Positions 1 to 5,133 of a DNA stretch of 8,141 nt are shown here, piece by piece. A program made the position numbers and the translations under genes. The stretch's first letter is position 1; each line of letters starts with the position of its first letter. The notes under the pieces were generated by a model. The model had not been told where the DNA came from. It worked only from the letters and a program-made list of their open reading frames with translations, and did not search any database. This DNA comes from Thermoleophilia bacterium (GTDB lineage Bacteria > Actinomycetota > Thermoleophilia > Gaiellales > Gaiellaceae), in the NCBI GenBank assembly GCA_014534295.1, contig JACVRU010000085.1, positions 1-8,141 of the forward strand. The letters are read 5' to 3'.

Positions 1-72
1 GGCGGGATAGCGCCCCGCAGCGCTAAACCCCGGGCCCGGGCACGGTGCGGGTGACCCGCGCGCCCCGTTCGG

Positions 73-90
73 GCGACTCCGCCAAGTCGC
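73..90. repeat. Small inverted repeat
   Basis: GCGACT (73-78) and AGTCGC (85-90) are perfect complements around a 6-nt loop. It is the leftmost of the stems in this noncoding stretch and is weak on its own. Confidence 0.4.
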
Positions 91-145
91 GGGGGGTAAC
101 CCTGGGTGCCCCCGCGAGCCCCCTCCTTCGCTGCCTGCCGCTGTG

Positions 146-198
146 CCGGGCTCTGAGTTGGCCTCTCGCCGGGCCGAGCCCGGCTTCGGCCACGTGGC
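146..198. repeat. Overlapping, mutually exclusive stems
   Basis: CCGGGCTC (146-153) can pair with GAGCCCGG (176-183). The overlapping GGCCGA (172-177) can instead pair with TCGGCC (186-191). Because positions 176-177 belong to both, the stems compete. The palindrome GCCACGTGGC (189-198) follows directly. Competing stems are typical of regulatory leaders, but random GC-rich sequence also produces them, so a regulatory role is only a possibility. Confidence 0.4.
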
Positions 199-233
199 TG
201 CCTCCCGGTGTGCCTGCGCCTGAGTCCTCCGGG

Positions 234-272
234 GGCCTGAGCGCGCGGCGCTGCGCGCCGAGCGCTCAGGCC
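234..272. repeat. Long near-perfect hairpin A
   Basis: An 11-bp perfect arm (234-244 with 262-272) is followed by a single G/A mismatch (245/261). A second 6-bp perfect arm (246-251 with 255-260) then closes on a 3-nt TGC loop. All but two base pairs are G-C (one T-A and one A-T in the outer arm), so the structure would be extremely stable. No T-run follows on either side, so it is not a classical intrinsic terminator. It could be a U-less terminator, an RNA-processing or stability element, or part of a structured RNA. Confidence 0.65.
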
Positions 273-276
273 AGGA

Positions 277-298
277 GCGCCGGGCCAGGGAGCGGCGC
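277..298. repeat. Short hairpin between hairpins A and B
   Basis: GCGCCG (277-282) pairs perfectly with CGGCGC (293-298) around a 10-nt loop. It lies between the two long hairpins and adds to a continuous series of stems from about 146 to 346. Confidence 0.4.
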
Positions 299-303
299 CT
301 CGC

Positions 304-346
304 GACGGCCGGGATGCGCGGCTTCGCCGCATCGATCCCGGCCGTC
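304..346. repeat. Long near-perfect hairpin B
   Basis: A 12-bp perfect arm (304-315 with 335-346) is followed by a small asymmetric internal loop (316-317 against 331-334). A 5-bp inner stem (318-322 with 326-330) then closes on a TTC loop. The design matches hairpin A (long outer stem, small defect, short inner stem, 3-nt loop), but the sequence differs. No T-tract follows. A 12-bp perfect arm is longer than I would expect by chance even in GC-rich DNA. Confidence 0.65.
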
Positions 347-460
347 CGAGAGCTTCCCGCAGGGGACTCAGACGTGTGCCGGCAGGCGATGTATGGCTTC
401 CTGTCCGCCTGACATCATCCGGCCATGCGGGGTCGCGGCTCGTTTTGGCTTTGATCTTCG

Positions 461-694
461 TTGGCCTTGTCTTTGAGGCGCTCGCCGCCGCGCTCATTTG
501 CTCTGGCGCTTGTCAATCCGGTCGAGCGGGCGTCGGTCGCGGGTCAGGCCGGGAGCGTGGAGTGCCTCCTCACGTGCTTCGCGCTCGCCGATCCGAAGCC
601 GTTTGGACGGAGCGACCAGCAGCTCCTCGTGGCCGGACTCGTCCTCGCAGTCGCGGGAGGAACCGCCCTCGCGGTGGCGGCTCGCCGTCGCTAA
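461..694 (+). CDS. Possible small membrane protein, unknown
   Basis: I do not recognise this 77-residue product and am unsure the ORF is real. It opens with TTG at 461, just after an in-frame TGA at 452-454. The first 17 codons have mixed third positions, but from about residue 18 on the third position is strongly G/C, as in the real genes nearby. Residues about 57-74 form one hydrophobic segment (LLVAGLVLAVAGG...) followed by ARRR and the stop. That would suit a tail-anchored single-pass protein with its positive end inside. A GTG at 557 would give a 46-residue version starting at ECLLTCF. Neither start has a convincing Shine-Dalgarno. It ends 56 bp before miaB on the same strand. Confidence 0.3.
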   Translation: MALSLRRSPPRSFALALVNPVERASVAGQAGSVECLLTCFALADPKPFGRSDQQLLVAGLVLAVAGGTALAVAARRR

Positions 695-715
695 ATCGAG
701 CGAAGCACCGTGGCC

Positions 716-754
716 ATGGAAGGAGGTCGACCGGCGGTACCCTTCTGCGCGTGA
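716..754 (+). promoter_or_regulatory. miaB leader: displaced Shine-Dalgarno and 12-codon mini-ORF
   Basis: A perfect AAGGAGGT lies at 720-727 but is 23 nt before the miaB GTG (751), too far for direct use, and no in-frame start lies at the usual spacing. A mini-ORF, ATG at 716 to TGA at 752-754 (MEGGRPAVPFCA), spans this stretch and overlaps the miaB start as GTGA. That overlap type is typical of translational coupling. The two GGTACC hexamers at 736-741 and 758-763 could also pair, placing the GTG in the loop. The mini-ORF itself lacks a good Shine-Dalgarno, so its translation is unproven. Confidence 0.25.
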
Positions 755-2067
755 GGCGGTACCACGTCACCACCTTCGGCTGCCAGATGAACGCTCACGA
801 CTCCGAGCGGATCAAGGGCCTGCTCGAGGAGCTCGGACTGGGGGAGGCGGCCACCGAGGAGGAGGCCGACGTCCTCGTCTTCAACACCTGCACGATCCGC
901 GAGAAGCCCGACACGCGCCTCGCTGCCCACCTCGGCAACGCCAGGGCGCTGAAGGAGCGGGACGGCGAGCGCGTGATCGCGGTCGGCGGCTGCTACGCGG
1001 AGGCGCAGCGGGAGCGGATCTTCGAGCTCTACCCGTTCGTCGACGTCGCCTTCGGGCCCGGCTCGATCTCCCACCTCGCCGACTGGCTCGGTGCCGGCGG
1101 GATCGGCGTCGACCGCGGCCGTTTCGGCACCGGCGAGGAGCGGTCGTTCGCCGCCGAGCTCCCGCTGCACCGCGAGCGCCGCTTCCAGGCGTGGGTCCAG
1201 ATCTCGATGGGCTGCAACTCCGTCTGCTCCTATTGCATCGTCCCGAAGGTGCGGGGCCGGGAGGTGAGTCGCCGCCCCGGCGAGATCCTGGCCGAGATCG
1301 AGCGGCTGGCCGCCGCCGGCGTCACGGAGGTGACGCTGCTCGGCCAGAACGTCAACTCCTACGGACGCGACGTCGGCAGCGGCTTCGCGGAACTCCTGCG
1401 CGCGGTCGACGCAGTCGAGGGCGTCGAGCGGATCCGGTTCACGAGCCCACACCCGAAGGACTTCCGCGAGCCGGTGATCCAGGCGATGGCCGAGTGCGCC
1501 GCGGTCTGCGAGCACGCGCACCTGCCGCTCCAGTCCGGGTCGAGCCGCATCCTCAAGACCATGCGCCGTACCTACTCGCGCGAGCGGTTCGTCGCGCTCG
1601 CCGAGCGGATGCGGGCCGCCGTGCCCGACCTTGCCCTGACGACCGACCTGATCGTCGGCTTCCCGGGCGAGACCGAGGAGGACTTCCGCGAAACGCTCGA
1701 GGCCGTCGAGGAGGTCGGCTTCGACGGGGCCTTCACGTTCGTCTACAGCCCACGGCACGGCACCGAGGCCGCGACGCTGGCCGGCCAGGTGCCGGGAGAG
1801 GTCAAGCGCGAGCGCATCGAGCGTGTCGTCGAGGTCGTCCAGCGGGTCGCCCGGGAGCGAAACGCGGCCCGCGTCGGACTGGTCGAGGAGGTGCTCGTGG
1901 AGGGTCCGAGCCGCACCGATCCGAGCCTCCTGCGCGGCCGCACCCGCCGCAACACGACCGTGAACTTCTCCGGCTCCGCCGTGCCCGGCGAACTCGTCGG
2001 CGTGAGGATCACCGATGCGACCTCGACGACCCTCCGGGGCGAACAGCCCGTCGCAGCCGCCGCGTGA
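751..2067 (+). CDS. miaB: tRNA-2-methylthio-N6-dimethylallyladenosine synthase MiaB
   Basis: Radical-SAM methylthiotransferase of 438 residues, normal for the family. It converts i6A37 to ms2i6A37 in tRNAs reading UNN codons, using two [4Fe-4S] clusters. The N-terminal MTTase domain (about 1-125) shows the three cluster cysteines: C11 in TFGCQMN, C47 in NTCTIRE and C81 in VGGCYAE. The radical-SAM motif CxxxCxxC is C155, C159, C162 (CNSVCSYC), followed by the VPKVRGRE signature. LGQNVNSYG and the HLPLQSGS region are also typical. A TRAM-like RNA-binding region covers about 370-435. GTG 751 is chosen because the protein then begins MRRYHVTTFGCQMN, as MiaB proteins do; the in-frame sequence upstream looks noncoding. 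Its TGA overlaps the next gene's GTG by 4 bp. MiaA, which makes its substrate, is encoded in the same operon. Confidence 0.96.
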   Translation: MRRYHVTTFGCQMNAHDSERIKGLLEELGLGEAATEEEADVLVFNTCTIREKPDTRLAAHLGNARALKERDGERVIAVGGCYAEAQRERIFELYPFVDVAFGPGSISHLADWLGAGGIGVDRGRFGTGEERSFAAELPLHRERRFQAWVQISMGCNSVCSYCIVPKVRGREVSRRPGEILAEIERLAAAGVTEVTLLGQNVNSYGRDVGSGFAELLRAVDAVEGVERIRFTSPHPKDFREPVIQAMAECAAVCEHAHLPLQSGSSRILKTMRRTYSRERFVALAERMRAAVPDLALTTDLIVGFPGETEEDFRETLEAVEEVGFDGAFTFVYSPRHGTEAATLAGQVPGEVKRERIERVVEVVQRVARERNAARVGLVEEVLVEGPSRTDPSLLRGRTRRNTTVNFSGSAVPGELVGVRITDATSTTLRGEQPVAAAA

Positions 2068-2795
2068 GCGTCGGCACCCGGGAGCTCGTCTGGGACGGCT
2101 GCGTCAACGTGCGCGACCTCGGCGGCCTCCCGACCGGGGACGGCGGGACGACCCGCTTCGAGCGCGTCGTCCGCGCCGACAGCGTCCGGCAGCTCACCGA
2201 CGCGGGCTGGGAGGCGCTCGCAGACTACGGCGTCCGCCGCATCGTCGACCTCCGCTGGCACGACGAGCTGGCCGAGGATCCGCGGCGTGACCTCGAGGTC
2301 GAAGTCGTCCACGTCCCCGTCTTCCCGGATCTCGGCGACCCCGCTTGGGAGGCGGCGGAGGCCAACCTGGGCGACCGGGGCCGCGAGTACGCGTGGCTCC
2401 TGGACACGGGTGCCGACCGGTTCGCGCGGGCAGTCGGCTCGGTCGCCGAGGCGCCGGAGGGACCCGTTGTCGTCCACTGCGCCGCCGGCAAGGATCGCAC
2501 GGGGCTCGTCGTCGCCCTCCTGCTGCGCCTCGCCGGCGTCCCGCACGAAGCGATCGTCGAGGACTACATCCTCAGCGGACGCAACCTCGAGCACCTGATC
2601 GCGCCCTGGGTCGAGGCCGCGCCGGACCCGAAGGAGCGTGAGCGGCGCCTCTACCTCGGGCTGACGCCGCCGTCGGCCATCGAGCACGCGGTCGAGGAGA
2701 TCGAGCGGAGGCACGGCTCGGTGGACGAATACCTGCGCTCCAGCGGAGCATCGTCCGAGACGCTCGCGCGGGCCCGCGAGCGCCTGCTTGGCTGA
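2064..2795 (+). CDS. Tyrosine-phosphatase-like protein (Y_phosphatase3/PtpB type)
   Basis: A 243-residue cytoplasmic protein with the cysteine-phosphatase P-loop HCAAGKDRTG (H138, nucleophile C139, R145). The CxxGKDR form is typical of the atypical dual-specificity/PtpB-like group (Pfam Y_phosphatase3), as is the N-terminal NVRDLGG motif (residues 15-21). DLRWHDE (62-68) matches the conserved DLR..E segment. No signal peptide or membrane segment is seen. Substrate cannot be told from sequence: phosphotyrosine/serine proteins, phosphoinositides or a small phosphorylated compound are all possible for this family. The GTG start overlaps the miaB stop (GTGA) without its own Shine-Dalgarno, and its end overlaps miaA by 8 bp, so it is translationally coupled within the tRNA-modification operon. 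That position does not prove a role in tRNA modification. Confidence 0.88.
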   Translation: MSVGTRELVWDGCVNVRDLGGLPTGDGGTTRFERVVRADSVRQLTDAGWEALADYGVRRIVDLRWHDELAEDPRRDLEVEVVHVPVFPDLGDPAWEAAEANLGDRGREYAWLLDTGADRFARAVGSVAEAPEGPVVVHCAAGKDRTGLVVALLLRLAGVPHEAIVEDYILSGRNLEHLIAPWVEAAPDPKERERRLYLGLTPPSAIEHAVEEIERRHGSVDEYLRSSGASSETLARARERLLG

Positions 2796-3690
2796 GCCGC
2801 TCGTCATCGGCATCTTCGGGCCGACCGCGTCCGGCAAGAGCGACGTCGCGGAGGCGATCGCGGACCGGATCCCCGCGGAGCTCGTCTCCGCCGACTCGAT
2901 GCAGGTCTACCGGGGGCTGCCGATCCTCACGAACCAGCCGCAGCGACCGACGCGGCTCGTGGCGATCTGGCCGCTCGAGCAGGAGGCCTCTGTCGGCGCC
3001 TACCAGCCGCTCGCCCACGCTGCGATCGACGAGATTCTCGGGTCCGGGAGGACGCCCGTGGTCGTCGGCGGTACCGGCCTCTACCTGCGGGCGGCGCTGA
3101 CCCGCCTGCGGCTGCCGCCGCCGCCGGGCCCGGGAGTTCGAAAGCGCTGGGAGCAGTTCTACGACGACCACGGGCCCGTGCACGCGCACGGGCGGCTCCA
3201 GGCGCTCGACCCGGAGGCCGCGGCCGCCGTCCACCCCAATGACCGCCGCCGGGTCGTCCGCGCTCTGGAGCTCGCAGAGGCGGGGGAGTCGCTTGCCGGC
3301 GACAGGCTCTGGCAGGAGGACTACCGGCATCCGACCATTCTCTTCGGGCTGGAGGTGCCGCCTGACGAGCTCGAGCTGAGGATCGAGGAGCGGACGCGGG
3401 CGATGTTCGACGCCGGCGTGGAGGAGGAGGTGCGGGCGGCCCTGGCCGGCCCTGTCTCGACGACGGCCCGCCGGGCGCTCGGGCTCGACGCGGTCGCCGA
3501 GCTGCCGCGTGAGAAGGCGATCGCCGCGCTCGTCGTCCGCACGCGGCGCTACGCCGCGTACCAGCGGAAGTGGCTGCGGCGCTCGCCCGGCGTGGTTAGC
3601 GTTCGCGCGAACCGGTCCGCGGCGGAGGTCGCCGATGAGATTCTCGAAGTGGCACGCGCTCGGGAACGCGTACCTCGTCGTCGAGGATGA
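2788..3690 (+). CDS. miaA: tRNA dimethylallyltransferase MiaA
   Basis: Transfers dimethylallyl from DMAPP to N6 of A37, giving the i6A substrate of MiaB. It has 300 residues, the usual length. Visible motifs: P-loop GPTASGKS (11-18), SADSMQVYRG (34-43) with the catalytic Asp at D36, VVGGTGLYLRA (93-102), HPNDRRRVVRALE (149-161) and the C-terminal RRYAAYQRKWLRR (253-265). Two parts differ from the textbook sequence: the usual DIGTAKP after the YRG motif is LPILTNQP (44-51), and the GYRE/GYKE motif is LGLD (231-234). TTG 2788 is the start because it puts the P-loop 10 residues in and no other start exists nearby. It overlaps the phosphatase stop by 8 bp and lacks a clear Shine-Dalgarno, so coupling is likely. 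Its last 56 bp overlap dapF. Confidence 0.95.
   Translation: MAEPLVIGIFGPTASGKSDVAEAIADRIPAELVSADSMQVYRGLPILTNQPQRPTRLVAIWPLEQEASVGAYQPLAHAAIDEILGSGRTPVVVGGTGLYLRAALTRLRLPPPPGPGVRKRWEQFYDDHGPVHAHGRLQALDPEAAAAVHPNDRRRVVRALELAEAGESLAGDRLWQEDYRHPTILFGLEVPPDELELRIEERTRAMFDAGVEEEVRAALAGPVSTTARRALGLDAVAELPREKAIAALVVRTRRYAAYQRKWLRRSPGVVSVRANRSAAEVADEILEVARARERVPRRRG
3624..3629 (+). promoter_or_regulatory. Ribosome binding site of dapF
   Basis: GGAGGT lies 5 nt before the ATG at 3635, inside the miaA coding region. It decides the dapF start and shows that dapF is initiated independently within the 3' end of miaA. Confidence 0.8.
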
Positions 3691-4393
3691 CGACCTCACG
3701 CCCGAGCGGGCGCGAGAGCTGTGCGATCCCGAGGCGGGGATCGGCTCCGACGGAGTCCTCGAGGTGATCGCCGTCGACGGCACCCACGCCGAGCTGCGCG
3801 TCTGGAACCCGGACGGCTCGACGGCGGAGCTCTCCGGCAACGGCGCGCGGATCGCCGCCCGGTGGCTGGCCGAGCGCGCCGGCACGCAGGAGGTCTCCCT
3901 GCGCGTCGGGACCCGCGACGTGGCCGCGAGGCTCCTCGACGGCGAGCAGGTGCGGCTCGAGGTCGGGCCGGTCGAGGTCGGCGAGCTGGAGACGCTCGAG
4001 GTCGGCGCCGGGCTCGTCGAGGTGACGCCCGTCTCGGTCGGGAATCCGCACGCCGTCGTCCGGGCCGAGCCCGAGCGGGACCTGCTCCTGCGGCTCGGGC
4101 CCGAGCTCGAGACGCATGAGCGCTTCCCGGGGCGCACGAACGTCCAGCTGGTCAGAGTCGACGGCGCCCAGGACCTCACGGTCCGTGTCTGGGAGCGCGG
4201 GGTGGGGGAGACACACGCGTCGGGGACGAGCGCAGTCGCGGCCGCGGCGGCGGCGGTCGCCAACCGGTGGGCCGAGAGCCCCGTGACTGTGCACATGCCG
4301 GGCGGCGACCTGCTCGTCGAGCTCGACGCCGAGAACCGGGCGGCGCTGACGGGCCCGGTCGCGTACGTGTACTCGGGCGAGCTCGGCGCCTAG
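3635..4393 (+). CDS. dapF: Diaminopimelate epimerase-like protein DapF, both catalytic Cys replaced by Ser
   Basis: DapF interconverts LL- and meso-diaminopimelate without cofactor, using two cysteines as the base pair. This 252-residue protein keeps the two-lobed fold motifs: HALGN (7-11), GIGSDG (35-40), NPDGS (58-62), GNGAR (68-72), GNPHAV (136-141), TNVQLV (168-173) and ERGVGET (187-193). Where the family has CGNG and ACGTGA, it has SGNG (S67, codon TCC 3833-3835) and ASGTSA (S196, codon TCG 4220-4222). Both catalytic cysteines are thus serine, and GTG has become GTS. GNDF is also GNAY. No frameshift or decay is visible. It sits opposite dapD, dapC and dapE, which make its expected substrate. 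Either this lineage uses serines, or the protein has a changed or reduced activity. Family assignment is secure; epimerase activity is not. Confidence 0.85.
   Translation: MRFSKWHALGNAYLVVEDDDLTPERARELCDPEAGIGSDGVLEVIAVDGTHAELRVWNPDGSTAELSGNGARIAARWLAERAGTQEVSLRVGTRDVAARLLDGEQVRLEVGPVEVGELETLEVGAGLVEVTPVSVGNPHAVVRAEPERDLLLRLGPELETHERFPGRTNVQLVRVDGAQDLTVRVWERGVGETHASGTSAVAAAAAAVANRWAESPVTVHMPGGDLLVELDAENRAALTGPVAYVYSGELGA
4390..4393. other. Shared CTAG: convergent stop codons of dapF and dapD
   Basis: The dapF TAG (4391-4393, plus strand) and the dapD TAG (4392-4390, minus strand) overlap within one palindromic CTAG. There is no intergenic space, so any terminator of either operon must lie inside the opposing gene. 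I see no T-rich hairpin at either end. Confidence 0.9.
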
Positions 4394-5133
4394 ACCGCGA
4401 TCTCGAACTCGCGCAGCACGTCGTTGAGGCTGGTCTTCAGGTCGGTCGACGCGCTGCGCTCGCCGACGATCAGCGCGCAGGCGAGCTGGAACGTCCCCGC
4501 GGCGAACTCCTTCGAACGCGCCCCGGGCAGGACGACCGCGCCGGGCGGCACCTCGCCGCGGTACTCGACCAGCTTCGGGCCGGTGACGTCGATCACCGGC
4601 ACGGAGGCGGAGAGGACGACGTTGGGGCCGATCACCGCGCGCTCGCCGACGACCACTCCCTCGACGACCACCGCCCGAGAGCCGACGAAGGCTCCGTCCT
4701 CCACGATCACCGGGCGCGCCTGGGGCGGCTCGAGGACGCCGCCGATCCCGACTCCGCCGGCCAGGTGGACGTCGGCGCCGATCTGCGCGCAGGAGCCGAC
4801 TGTCGCCCACGTGTCGACCATCGTCCGGGGCCCGACCCAGGCGCCGATGTTGACGTAGCTCGGCATGAGGACGACGCCCTCGGACAGGAACGAGCCGTAG
4901 CGCGCGACCGCCGGCGGCACGACCCGTACGCCGTCCTCCGGGCGGACCCGCTTCAACGGGACCTTGTCGAGGTACGAGTAGGGGCCGACCTCGAGCGGCT
5001 CGACCTTTCGGACGCGGAAGTACTCGAGGATCGCCTCCTTCGCCTCCGTGTCGACGAACCACTCGCCGCCGCGCTTCTCCGCGACGCGGCGCTCGCCGCG
5101 GTCGAGCGCGTCGACGATCGCCTCGACGTCCAG
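4390..5133 (-). CDS. dapD: 2,3,4,5-tetrahydropyridine-2,6-dicarboxylate N-succinyltransferase DapD
   Basis: Adds succinyl from succinyl-CoA to tetrahydrodipicolinate, opening the succinylase branch of DAP/lysine synthesis; DapD is a cytoplasmic trimer. The 247-residue product is of the E. coli type: helical N-terminus with RRVAEKRGGEW (15-25) and YLDKVPLK (54-61), RVVPPA (70-75), then a left-handed beta-helix of hexapeptide repeats with LMPSYVNIGAWV (89-100), MVDTWATVGSCAQIG (105-119) and GGVGIGGVLEP (126-136). The conserved N-terminus extends upstream of the only TTG (4956-4954, residue 60). Between the dapC TAG (5136-5134) and that TTG there is no ATG, GTG or TTG. The first sense codon, CTG (5133-5131), follows a perfect GGAGGT by 7 nt and is my chosen start. 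In-frame TAG readthrough giving a DapC-DapD fusion is the alternative. E. coli DapD has 274 residues. Confidence 0.85.
   Translation of the reverse strand: MDVEAIVDALDRGERRVAEKRGGEWFVDTEAKEAILEYFRVRKVEPLEVGPYSYLDKVPLKRVRPEDGVRVVPPAVARYGSFLSEGVVLMPSYVNIGAWVGPRTMVDTWATVGSCAQIGADVHLAGGVGIGGVLEPPQARPVIVEDGAFVGSRAVVVEGVVVGERAVIGPNVVLSASVPVIDVTGPKLVEYRGEVPPGAVVLPGARSKEFAAGTFQLACALIVGERSASTDLKTSLNDVLREFEIAV

Larger units (their letters stand above)
1..460. other. GC-rich, hairpin-rich noncoding stretch
   Basis: I see no supportable gene here. The open frames across it have non-protein-like composition and no recognisable motif, and no frame entering from the left edge stays open beyond about 54 bases. 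The stretch holds several inverted repeats, listed separately, at 73-90, 146-183, 234-272, 277-298 and 304-346, plus the palindromes CCCGGGCCCGGG (29-40) and GCCACGTGGC (189-198). I looked for signatures of tmRNA, RNase P RNA and SRP RNA and found none. It may be the 3' region of an upstream transcript, a structured noncoding RNA, or the long leader of the miaB operon. Confidence 0.6.

Noticed and set aside
234..346. Intrinsic (rho-independent) terminators
   Set aside because: The hairpins are strong, but no T-run follows on either strand, so the classical definition is not met.
1..460. Known structured RNA (RNase P RNA, tmRNA, SRP RNA)
   Set aside because: None of the conserved sequence signatures of these RNAs could be found on either strand by eye.
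45..476. 143-codon open frame on the plus strand
   Set aside because: Composition is Ser/Pro/Arg/Ala-rich without motif, it runs through both long hairpins, and it looks like chance openness in GC-rich DNA.
376..750. N-terminal extension of MiaB to position 376 in the same frame
   Set aside because: The extra 125 residues are Arg/Gly/Pro-rich and non-protein-like, overlap the other candidate frame, and MiaB proteins normally begin at the RRYHVTTFGCQMN segment.
3635..4393. dapF as a decaying pseudogene
   Set aside because: The frame is intact, the length is normal, it has a good ribosome binding site, and all other conserved motifs are present; only the two cysteine positions and immediate neighbours differ.
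4390..4956. dapD starting at TTG 4956
   Set aside because: This would remove the conserved N-terminal domain (RRVAEK...EWF...YLDKVP); the TTG stands at the internal position of KVPMKF in E. coli DapD.
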